Assembly: GCA_022842065.1 (NCBI GenBank) | Contig: JALHQH010000065.1 | Location: 1-64,000 of the forward strand | Reading direction: 5' to 3' | DNA from: Caldilineaceae bacterium | Lineage (GTDB): Bacteria; Chloroflexota; Anaerolineae; Caldilineales; Caldilineaceae | DNA length: 64,000 nt | Part shown: positions 54,820-63,900 of the stretch, piece after piece | How the letters are laid out: each line of letters begins with the position of its first letter | Position numbering within the stretch: the stretch's first letter is position 1 | The notes under the pieces: model-generated | Told to the model about the DNA's origin: nothing | Database searches by the model: none | Seen by the model: only the letters and a program-made list of their open reading frames with translations | Program-made: the position numbers and the translations under genes

Positions 54820-57800
54820 ATGAACGAAAATGTCATGCCCCCCCCCGATCAAACGCGGATCGCGCAACTGCGCGCCACGCTGCGCCGACGGCGGCTGCAG
54901 GTCATCCTGGTGTTATTACTGTTATTGAGCCTGGGCGCGGTGGTGGCGGTCAACGCGCAAAGCCAGACCTGCCGCGATGTCGGCAACATTACCGTCTGTG
55001 GCGATCAATTCAACGAGTTCGACCCCTCGTTCAACGGTGGCGGTTTCCGCCTGCGCGGCAATATCCGGATTGGGCCCAAGGGCCAGCCGGCCGTGGTCCA
55101 AGTCGACGCAACCGGCAATATTTTCGATGGTACGGTCCTCAATGAAAATATCACGACGGCCACCTATATTCATGTGAATCAGGCCGATCCGAATACCGGG
55201 ACCACCGATTTCATCATTGGCGCGGCCCGCTTTATCAACGATCCAACCGGCCTGGCCCTCATGAGCACCTTTGTCTTTGACCATCCGCCTGCCGGTGGCG
55301 AAGTCACGGCCGGCCGGCTCTTTGTCGACACGGTCAACCGGCGCATTTTTCTGCCGGGGGCCACGGAAGTGCCGATCTTTACCCAACGGGGGGTCAAGCG
55401 CAATCAGGCCTATAATCTGCACTTTGTCTCGCGGCTTGGAGCCGAAACCTTCTACAAAGATGGCGGCAGCGTTGACGAGTTGACTAAGGTCAATGGTGAA
55501 TTTGACCTGACCAACAAAAAGTTCAAGGCGACGGTCCCGATTGCCCTGAAGATCGGTGATAATGCCGAAAACCCCAATCTCGAAATCACCCTACGCGCTG
55601 AGTGGAGTGATAACGGCACCCTGACCACGGCCACCATTGACGCCTTTAAGACGCGTCTGGCCGGCTTGTTGATCGATGTGTCGGGCATTGTGGTCAGGGG
55701 CAAGACGGGCAGCGCCCCTGCCGAGTTTGAAGCAGCGACGGCCAAAGTGCTCAAAACCGACAATCCCAATGTCCCCAACCTTGATCCCACTGACGCCAGC
55801 TTGATCTTTGCCTTCACCAAGCTCAAATACAAGCAAGGCAGCTTCAGCATCGGTGGTGTGGAAGTGGGGATAAAGGATTGGGAGTTCGGCAAAGCCTTTA
55901 AGATGACCAGCCAAACCTTGGGCATTGTGACCGAAGCGAATGTCCAGTCGATCCAGATCAAGTCGACCATGCAATTTGGCAGCGGTTCGGACGCTGACAA
56001 ATTGCCGGTGGTCATCAAGATCGGCCGCGCCCAGGATGGGGGTGGACAATTCCGCCCCGTGATCCAGGCCGGGTTGACCAACTTCCAACCCAAACTGGGT
56101 TCGATGAAATTCAAGCTGCAAAATGCAACCTTTGTTGGTGATGCGGCTCAAGATTTCTGGGGCATCAAAGCGACCAATGTCGATCTGCAATGGCCACCCC
56201 ACCTCGGTGGCAAGACCGCTGCGGGGGTTGGCGATTTCCAACTGGGCATGGGCAACGGCAAGCAGGTTAAATTCAAGCTGGGTAATGGCACCGTCGGTCT
56301 GCCCGAATTTGAAAACAACGTCTTCCGCGCCAATTTACAGGCCACGGTCGGTGTGGTCCAAGAAACCATTGTGATGACCGGCACCGGCACCTTTGCGATT
56401 AAATTGCCCGGCAACCAGAACAGTGCCGGCGTGGTCGGCCAAGCAATTCTGCGCTACAATCGTGACGTCACTGTCGATGACCCAGATACCGTCGTGGCCA
56501 GCGGTGGTGGCCGCGCCTGCCGTAATCCGCTTAACATCCCAGTCTCTTGTCCCAATCCCAGCAACCCACCCCCGCCGCCCCCGTCTGGGCTACAACCGCT
56601 GGAACTCAAACTCGCTGGTTTTGATTTGCGGGTGGCTGGTTTCAAATTCACTGTGGTCAGCCCGCGTGGCCTCGCCGATGGTGGCTTTGCCGTCGATTCC
56701 GCAGCGCTCACCTTGCCGACTGGGCTAAGCGTCCAGAACAATCCCAGCGGCGGTATTCAGGTGCAAGGCTTGGTGGTGAAGGGTAATGGTGATGTTACGC
56801 TGCAGGGTGGTGGCTTTGAGTTGCCGCCAGTCTCAGTGGGTAACGTCCAACTGGTGGCGCTGCGCGGTAACTTTGCCAAATTAAGCAACGGCACCTATGA
56901 ATTCCAGGCCGGCGGCAAACTCCCCTTGCCCGGTGCTGAGACCAATGGCGGGATCACTCTCAATGTCGTGATCCGCACCACGACCACCGGCAGCTTTGCC
57001 GGCATGGGCGTCAACGTTCAGGTCTTCTCGCCGCCGCTGCCCCCCATTCCGTTGGGCGGCACCGGCTTCAACCTGACGCGCGTCCAGGGCTCCTTTGACC
57101 TGGCCAATGGCACCTCGACGATCAGTCTGGGGGTGACCGCGGCCAGCCAATTCGGCATTCCGCTGGGGGCATTGGGTACGCTGCCGATTGCGACCACCGA
57201 TGGCAATATTACCGCCCAGTTTAACCCCTTCAAGTTTAGCGGCAATGTCAGCATCAAGGTGCTGATCTTCCAGGTCGCAGGGGCGGCGATCAATATTGGG
57301 GCCGGCGAAGGCTTTGATGGTGGGCATGGCATGAATGCGGTCGTCAATGTGAATGCGATCGTCGTCAAGGGTGAATTCCGCGCTCGCATCGGCAAGGGCG
57401 TTGCTGGCGACCCGAACAAGCGCCGCTTTGCCGCTGCGGCCAACTTTGATTTGGGCATTACCAAAAACCAATTTGGCACGGGCTTACCGCCGATCAACCT
57501 GGGCGGCATTAAGATCGGGCTTTCTGGTGGTATCTTCAAAGATAACAACTTCAGTCCGGCCCGTGAAACGATTGGGATTAAAGGCACCTACGACGGCATT
57601 ATTCTCAACTTTGGCATCTTTGTTGACTTGCAAGCCGAAATCGGTGCCGGTGGTTTCTTCAAAGTGCGCAATCTGGACAAGTATGTAATCATCCCTGCCG
57701 CGGCCGTCCGGGCCGCCGCCGCGCGCGGTGAACTGGGCTTCAGCAGCCGCCTCCTGAGCACCGAAGAGGTGCAAGCACTCGGCCTGACCGTCGCCGCCGA

Positions 57801-59148
57801 TGCCGATGGGGTCCTGCGTGTGCTCCAGGATGTGATTCCGATTCAGGTCAACGAAACGACCTCGCTGGTCGCCGGCATTACCTACCCCAGTGGTAGCCCA
57901 TCGCTGCGTCTGCGTCTGCCCAATGGCACCGAGTTGACCCCGGCCAGCGCCAATGGCACGACGATTGGCTTCTTGACCGATACCGATGCCACCGGCACCA
58001 ATGCCTACTTTGTGGTGCGTGGCGCGACTCCTGGCCAATATCAACTGTTGATCGACAATGCGCCGGCTAACTATGAAGATGTCTCTTATACGCTCAATGA
58101 GCCACCGACCGTGAACATCACCAGCGTGACCTGTGGCGGGGCGAATGTGGCGGGTATTACGGTGACTTGTGCGAATCAGGTCGCGGCCGCCGAGGTGATG
58201 GTCCCCAGTGCCAGTGGCGCAACGGTCAATTGGAATGCTGCGGACATGGATACGCCGACGACCACCGTCAACGTGGGCTATGTGGTTGCCGCGATCAACC
58301 CGATCAGTGTGACACTCGCCGATGTGACCGTGCTGGCCGAGAATCTACCCCTGGGTGCGGGCAGCTACACCGAGGATCTGACCCAGATCGGTTCGGGCCA
58401 GTATCGCCTGGTGGTGATGGCCGACGATGATGAAAATGGCACAGTGATGGCCGTGAGCGATGTCGTGATTACCGTCGATGACCAGGTCGCGCCGGCAGTG
58501 CCAACGGGTCTGACCGCGGTGCCCCAAGCCGGCGAGTTGTTGGTGCGCTGGAATCAGAACAGCGAACGCGATCTGCAAGGTTATGAGATCGGCTTTGGCC
58601 TGGTCAACGACACCAGTCAATTTGTCTACACCCGCACGATGGGACCCAAAGAGGTGGTCACCGGCACCAACAACATTGTCGATGCCAAACTCTGGGGGCT
58701 GGATGACAATACGCAGATCTTCTACGGCTTGCGCGCTTATGACAGCAGCCGCAACTTCTCGGACTGGACCCCCTTGCAGAACGGCACCCCGTGGGCCGTT
58801 GCGCCGAACACCTGGACGCCGACACCCGGCGGCCAAGGAACGGCGACCATCGAGATCGGCTTTGCCGTGCCGATGAAGATCGAGACGCTGGAAAATGCGC
58901 TGACCGTGAAGGATGCCAGCGGCAATGTCATCCCCGGCACGATCTACCTGCTAGCTGACTTTAACAGCAGCAAAACCGTCGGTGTTGGCTTCGAGCCGGC
59001 CAAGCCCATCAAAGGCACCTTTACGGCTACGCTTGCCGGTGGCACCAGTGGCGTACAGGCCGAAGATGGCCGCACCATGGGCGCCAACTACAACTGGACC
59101 TTCTCGCTGCAGCCGGACCAGATCTACTTGCCGGTGGTGTTGCGGTAG
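54820..59148 (+). CDS. Giant secreted protein 1 (paralog A), YLPVVLR tail
   Basis: A 1442-residue secreted protein of unknown function. The signal peptide (about 1-46, LRRRRLQVILVLLLLLSLGA) is cut near VNAQSQ, then comes QTCRDVGNITVCGDQF, shared with the paralog. There is a repeated beta-rich body of some 900 residues, a Pro-rich linker (NPPPPPPSGLQPLELKLAGF, about 580), KYVIIPAAAVRAAAARGELG near 955, an FN3-like domain (VAPAVPTGLTAVPQAGELLV, about 1218) and an SbsA-like Ig domain at the end. The last residues are DQIYLPVVLR. ATG 54820 has AAGGAAGG; the upstream extension to 54709 is rejected. No homologue could be named from memory. Confidence 0.86.
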   Translation: MNENVMPPPDQTRIAQLRATLRRRRLQVILVLLLLLSLGAVVAVNAQSQTCRDVGNITVCGDQFNEFDPSFNGGGFRLRGNIRIGPKGQPAVVQVDATGNIFDGTVLNENITTATYIHVNQADPNTGTTDFIIGAARFINDPTGLALMSTFVFDHPPAGGEVTAGRLFVDTVNRRIFLPGATEVPIFTQRGVKRNQAYNLHFVSRLGAETFYKDGGSVDELTKVNGEFDLTNKKFKATVPIALKIGDNAENPNLEITLRAEWSDNGTLTTATIDAFKTRLAGLLIDVSGIVVRGKTGSAPAEFEAATAKVLKTDNPNVPNLDPTDASLIFAFTKLKYKQGSFSIGGVEVGIKDWEFGKAFKMTSQTLGIVTEANVQSIQIKSTMQFGSGSDADKLPVVIKIGRAQDGGGQFRPVIQAGLTNFQPKLGSMKFKLQNATFVGDAAQDFWGIKATNVDLQWPPHLGGKTAAGVGDFQLGMGNGKQVKFKLGNGTVGLPEFENNVFRANLQATVGVVQETIVMTGTGTFAIKLPGNQNSAGVVGQAILRYNRDVTVDDPDTVVASGGGRACRNPLNIPVSCPNPSNPPPPPPSGLQPLELKLAGFDLRVAGFKFTVVSPRGLADGGFAVDSAALTLPTGLSVQNNPSGGIQVQGLVVKGNGDVTLQGGGFELPPVSVGNVQLVALRGNFAKLSNGTYEFQAGGKLPLPGAETNGGITLNVVIRTTTTGSFAGMGVNVQVFSPPLPPIPLGGTGFNLTRVQGSFDLANGTSTISLGVTAASQFGIPLGALGTLPIATTDGNITAQFNPFKFSGNVSIKVLIFQVAGAAINIGAGEGFDGGHGMNAVVNVNAIVVKGEFRARIGKGVAGDPNKRRFAAAANFDLGITKNQFGTGLPPINLGGIKIGLSGGIFKDNNFSPARETIGIKGTYDGIILNFGIFVDLQAEIGAGGFFKVRNLDKYVIIPAAAVRAAAARGELGFSSRLLSTEEVQALGLTVAADADGVLRVLQDVIPIQVNETTSLVAGITYPSGSPSLRLRLPNGTELTPASANGTTIGFLTDTDATGTNAYFVVRGATPGQYQLLIDNAPANYEDVSYTLNEPPTVNITSVTCGGANVAGITVTCANQVAAAEVMVPSASGATVNWNAADMDTPTTTVNVGYVVAAINPISVTLADVTVLAENLPLGAGSYTEDLTQIGSGQYRLVVMADDDENGTVMAVSDVVITVDDQVAPAVPTGLTAVPQAGELLVRWNQNSERDLQGYEIGFGLVNDTSQFVYTRTMGPKEVVTGTNNIVDAKLWGLDDNTQIFYGLRAYDSSRNFSDWTPLQNGTPWAVAPNTWTPTPGGQGTATIEIGFAVPMKIETLENALTVKDASGNVIPGTIYLLADFNSSKTVGVGFEPAKPIKGTFTATLAGGTSGVQAEDGRTMGANYNWTFSLQPDQIYLPVVLR

Positions 59149-59214
59149 GATGGCTGGTTGGTTAGTTATACTGAAGTCAAGTTGAGAACCGGCGTTTTGC
59201 TGGCTAACGGGATC

Positions 59215-59280
59215 GCGTGCGTCGCACTGACCGCCAACTGTTTCCAGTCCGCTAGATTCTTTGGTCAGTGCGACGCACGC
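59215..59280. repeat. 18-bp inverted repeat downstream of giant protein 1
   Basis: GCGTGCGTCGCACTGACC (59215-59232) is the perfect inverse of 59263-59280, with a 30-nt interior. It lies 67 nt after the stop. Confidence 0.88.
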
Positions 59281-59365
59281 TGACCGAAACTAGGGGTTTC
59301 ATTCTGATTTGAGTATAGTAGGTTGGTTAGCTCGTCAACTAATGGGATTCGTTAAGAGGTAGGTA

Positions 59366-59410
59366 AGCAGATGACCGGTCTCTGGCGAGGGGCCGGTCAT
59401 CTGCTTTTTT
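59366..59410 (+). terminator. Rho-independent terminator
   Basis: AGCAGATGACCGG pairs with CCGGTCATCTGCT, and T6 follows at 59405-59410. It ends the giant protein 1 transcript on the plus strand. Confidence 0.92.
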
Positions 59411-59439
59411 GTCCCGTGGGGACGGTTGACATTAGGGGG

Positions 59440-59622
59440 CTAAATAGATAAGGCTGATGAACCTGACACAATTGTGTACTGCGCATCCCCTGATGCGCAG
59501 TACACAATTGTGTCAGGTTTATAGCTTAGCACCATCGCGGCACAGGCCGGCAAACATTCACCAGTGGCAGGTTGATATAAGTGCGGCACGGACAAAATGG
59601 GAAAGGCGGGGGTAGAAGGCAT
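59440..59622 (-). pseudogene. Truncated C39-like peptidase gene broken at a palindrome
   Basis: The first 33 residues, MPSTPAFPILSVPHLYQPAT then GECLPACAAMVLSY, resemble the start of a C39-type peptidase (VPHLLQ..GECLAACAAMVLAYLG), including the Cys/Gln catalytic region. After VLSY the reading frame enters a perfect palindrome (59460-59519) and ends after KPDTIVYCASGDAQYTIV and a few residues. A family member of this kind would have a further 100 or more residues with catalytic His. The 3' part is missing, so it is a remnant. It starts 5 nt after its partner gene on the minus strand. Confidence 0.75.
59460..59519. repeat. Perfect 28-bp palindrome, 4-nt loop, at a gene break
   Basis: Arms 59460-59487 and 59492-59519 (AACCTGACACAATTGTGTAC...) are perfect complements with loop CCCT. 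It begins exactly where the C39-like reading loses its family resemblance. Together with the others in this window it makes a set with the same geometry but different sequence. Confidence 0.96.
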
Positions 59623-59627
59623 AGATC

Positions 59628-60089
59628 CTAACTTAGAGCTTCGTGGTTTGGTACAAGGATCAATTCGCCATCAGCTTGAAGCTCCAGGCGCGGAGCGGGT
59701 GGGAGATGTTTCGCCAGATATTGGGGCGGCACATCCTTCACCTGAAAGGGCGGCAGTTTTTCCCCCAACTCGCGCGCCGCGCAGAGCATGGCTTCAAGAT
59801 TGGCCGGATCTTTGTCAATCTCACCGCTCGCTACGTCAACTTCGACCGTGCCGACAACCCCAATCCGACCAGGGCCAGGCGCGCTAAAGATCACCGGCAC
59901 TTGCCAGCGCGTGCGTTCGCCGATGACCAGCGTTGGCTCTTCGCCAGACAACATCATCGTAATGTCAAAGACCAACCAGTGCGTCACTGCACGGCGAGCG
60001 GCTTCAGCAGAGATCGTCAGCTGGACCGGTTGCCGAATCTCAAACGTGCCGGTACCGGCAATCTTATAATCTTCGAGAATGACAGTCAT
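59628..60089 (-). CDS. Conserved hypothetical partner of the C39-like gene
   Basis: A 153-residue protein. MTVILEDYKIAGTGTFEIRQ, EPTLVIGERTRWQVPVIFSA and VVGTVEVDVASGEIDKDPAN form a beta-rich domain that I recall only as an unnamed family in Chloroflexota and cyanobacteria, often next to a short C39-type peptidase. The C-terminus has a PPQYLAKHLPPAPRLELQAD segment. The start is ATG 60089 with AAAGGA; the longer start is not protein-like. In this copy the peptidase partner immediately downstream is broken. Confidence 0.68.
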   Translation of the reverse strand: MTVILEDYKIAGTGTFEIRQPVQLTISAEAARRAVTHWLVFDITMMLSGEEPTLVIGERTRWQVPVIFSAPGPGRIGVVGTVEVDVASGEIDKDPANLEAMLCAARELGEKLPPFQVKDVPPQYLAKHLPPAPRLELQADGELILVPNHEALS

Positions 60090-60908
60090 TCGTTTGTTTC
60101 CTTTGAACGGACATGATACTAATGCCATTCTATCATCGCATGGCACCGTAACCAAAGGGGTGCGTCTCAAATTTTCGGGATCTAGGTGACAGTCACTAGG
60201 CAGTGTGTCTTTTGGTTAAGCAAACCACTCCCCGCCCAGTGACTGTCACCTTTCTACCCCTGTTCTGGGACACACCGTAACCAAAGCACGCCAGAAAGCG
60301 ATAATCTTCGTAACGCCCCCCTCCGCCGAACCTCGCCCAAAGTGGGGCAGAAACCATGGTCGCCCCAGCCGTTTTACCATGTACACAAAACGCTGGCAGG
60401 TTCAAACGCTCACTAAACGCCAAACAAACGCTACTTCAGTTAAACTATAGCTACACCGTTTCACCCTGTTGGTAGCAGAGGACGCTTACTGCCAACAGGG
60501 TGAATTTTGTGAGAGCAGGCCTGCTACACGGCGCTTGCTTTGAAAGCTGGTCTTGCACGCTGCCCTATCACATGGCGATAGACCAGTTTTCAAAGCGCGC
60601 AGTTTAACTCACAGCGCGACACCAAACAATTGTTACACGACGACATCGTCTTGTACATCCACAAGCTTTATCCAGCGGTTGAAAGGAGAGCCGGCGTTTT
60701 TCACGCTGGTCAAAACGCCGGTGCTCCTTCAGCGCGAAGTATAGCGATACAAAACTTAATCATCTCTCACTGTAACGACTAACCCCTCCCTACCCCTCCC
60801 CTGCTAAGGGAGGGAACCTGGGTCTCCCAGCTAGATCCCCTCCCCAAACTGGGGAGGGGTAGGGAGGGGTTGTCGTTACCACTTACTTTTGTCAAAAGAA
60901 GGCACAAA
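60090..60908. repeat. 819-bp palindrome-rich non-coding region
   Basis: No gene is supported. Palindromic pieces are: GGTGACAGTCACT (60185-60197) with its inverse at 60238-60250; TTCACCCTGTTGG near 60459-60471 with CCAACAGGGTGAA ending 60504; GCTTTGAAAGCTGGTCT near 60537-60555 with AGACCAGTTTTCAAAGC near 60580-60596; and a perfect 21-bp C/G-rich stem, arms 60781-60801 and 60851-60871 (AACCCCTCCCTACCCCTCCC...). The last two are intergenic repeats like the one at 21-172. The promoter of giant protein 2 should be near 60870-60900. Confidence 0.8.
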
Positions 60909-63900
60909 ATGTATTCGAATCTTAACCGGTCGTCCCGGTGGCCGCGCTTTGCCCAGTTGGCAGGGAACAGTCGCCACCAGCGCTGGCTTGGTAGTCTGAT
61001 CCTGTTCTGTTTGTTAATGCTAGGCGCAGTCGTGGCCGCCAACGCCCAGGCACAGACCTGTCGTGACATCGACAACATCACCGTCTGCGCGGATACACTG
61101 ATCGTCCAGGATGCGGCTACGAACCAATTCGCATTGATTGGAAATGTCAAAATCGGGCCAAAGGGTGGCCCAATGGTGGTACGTGTCAGTGGACTCCCCC
61201 CGACGATTAATAATATTCCCGTTCCGGGCGGCGTGCAACGGGGGGTTTTCATGCATACAGATGGCCCATCTACTTTTGGCGTCAACAATTTGATTCAAGG
61301 TGGGGTACATTTCATCAATGATGCCACCAGCAGCGAGCCATTGTTCACTTCAAATGCCGCATTTCGCCCAAACCTCCCGCAAACGGAGGCGAATATGCGC
61401 TTTGGTTTTCTATCTGTCGACCCGGTCACGCGGCGCATCTTTCTGCCGGCCGGCGGGGCAGTGCCCTATGGCGCGAACGGCTTGTATAAAGACCTAGAGC
61501 GCAACTCCATGTATAAAATGGACTTTGTCAATCGCGCCGGGTTGGCACCGTTTTACAAAGATGGCGGCACGATTGGCGAATTTGCGCTGATCGACGCTGA
61601 GTTTGATCTCACGGCCAAAACCTTCAAGGCCACGATGCCGATTGACCTTAAATTGGGCGAGGCCGTGGATAATCCCAATTTGCGCATCACGGCGCGCCTG
61701 CAATGGAGCGAAACCGGGCAGTTTAATGGGGGCATCGATGGCTTCAAATTCCGTTTGGGTGGCCTGCTCATGGATATGGCCGGGGTCGTACTCAAGCTGG
61801 CGCAAGGGGCCACGCCGGCCGAATTCCAAGCCGCCACGGTGAAGGTGCTCAAGACCGACAATCCAGGCTTACCGAATCTTGACCCAACCGATGCTAGTTT
61901 GGTCTTTGCCCTGACCAATCTCAAATATAAAAATAGCCGCTGGGAGCTTGGCGGCGTGGAAGTGCCGATCAAGCCCTGGGAGTTTGGCTCCGCCTTCAAG
62001 ATGACCAACCAGACGATTGGCATCATCAACGAGGCCAACACGCAATCGTTCCAGATCAAATCGACCATGGAATTTGGCGCGGGCAGCGATGCGAGTAAAT
62101 TGCCCATCACCATGAAGATCGGGCGGGCACTGGCGGCCAATGGGACGGTCAAACCGATCTTCTCGGCCGGGTTGCAGAACATTAAACCGAAACTGGGTAC
62201 TTTTACCTTTAACCTGACTAACGTCGCCTTTGTCGGCGATCCGGCGCAGGATTTCTTTGGCCTGCAAGCCACAACTGCCGCGTTGCAATGGCCACCACAA
62301 CTGGGCGGCCAGACCGCTGCGGCGCTCAATGGCTTTAAGCTGGGGATCAATGGCAACCGCAAGCTCCAATTCCAGCTTGGCAGTGGCACCATTGGCCTGC
62401 CACCCTACGAGAACCAAGTCTTTAAAGGGACATTACAGGCGACGGTAGGTGTGGTTGCCGAAACCATGGTCATCACCGGTACGGGCAACTTTACCATCAA
62501 ACTGGCGGGCAATAATAACAGCGCTGGGGTGGCAGTGAACGCGATTATGCGCTACAACAAGGATGTTTCGACCGCGCCGGCGGCTGCGCTCACGGCCAGC
62601 ATGATCCAAGCCAGTGCCCTGAACGCAGGCAAAATTTGTGTTGGGCCGCTTGGCCGCGTCGTCCCTTGCCCGAATGATCCGCCACCCGCCACGCCGCCCA
62701 CGCCCAAAGCCTTCGAGTTGAAACTGGCCGGCTTTAACTTCAAAGTGGCCGGCTTTGGTCTCAATGTCACCAACCCACGCAGCACGGATGATGGCGGTTT
62801 TGCGGCGGACGATGTTGGCTTCAGTTTGCCCTTTGGGTTGAGTACGGATGGCAGCTCGGCTAACGCGCAAATTCAGGGATTGGTGGTGAGTGGTAACGGT
62901 AATGTGTCAATTTCGGGTGGTGGACTTGGCTTGCCCTCGCTCAAAATTGGCAACCTCAGAATCGTCGGACTCAAAGGGTCTTTCCTCAAAGAGACGAATG
63001 GCAATTATGCCTTTGTCGGTGGGGCTAAACTCCCCTTGCCCGGCATCGAGAACATCGGCGTCGAGGTGATCATCCGCAGCGATGGCAATGGCAGCTTTGC
63101 TGGTGCGGGGGTCAAGGTCGAGATCAACCTACCGACCACGGCGGGGATTCCAGTCGGCCCCTCTGGGATGTTGCTCACCGGGATGAGCGGTACCTTTGAC
63201 ATTAACAATAGTACAACCACGATTGGGTTGGGCGTCACCTTTCGTTCAGCGGCCACCCTGCCGCTAGGCCCGCTGGGACAACTCAGCTTGGTCAAGGTCG
63301 ACGGTGACGTCACCGTGCAATTCAACCCTTTCAAGTTTATTGGCAACACCGATCTCGCGGTCCTGATCTTCGAGGTGGCCAGTGCCACGGTTCGCTTTGG
63401 CGATGGCGAAGGCTTTGATGGGCGCAATGGCATCAATGTCGAAGTCGTTGTGAATAAAGTCCTGATGAAGGGTACCTTTAAGCTGCGTTACAGCAAGGGT
63501 ACAGCCAGCGACCCCAACAAGCGCCGTTTTGCGGCTAATGCAAACTGGCAATTTGGGATCAAACAAGGTCAATTTGGGACAGCGCTCCCGCCCTTCAACC
63601 TGGGTGGTATCGATGCACAGTTGGCTGGCGGCCTCTTTACGGATCAAAACAACAGCCCAGCCACCGAAACCAGCGGCATCCGCGCCAGCGTCTGTGGCCC
63701 GAATGGGAATCTCTGTCTCGGCATGTTTGTCAACTTGGGTGAGAATGTAGGGTCGGGCGACTTTATCGACTTTACCAACATCGAAAAGTATGCGCTGATC
63801 CCGGCCGCCGCCATCCGGGCAGCCGCAGCCCGCGGCGAGGTTGGCTTCGCCAGCCACCGATTGACGCTGGACGAGGTCAATCAACTGGGCTTGGTGGTGG

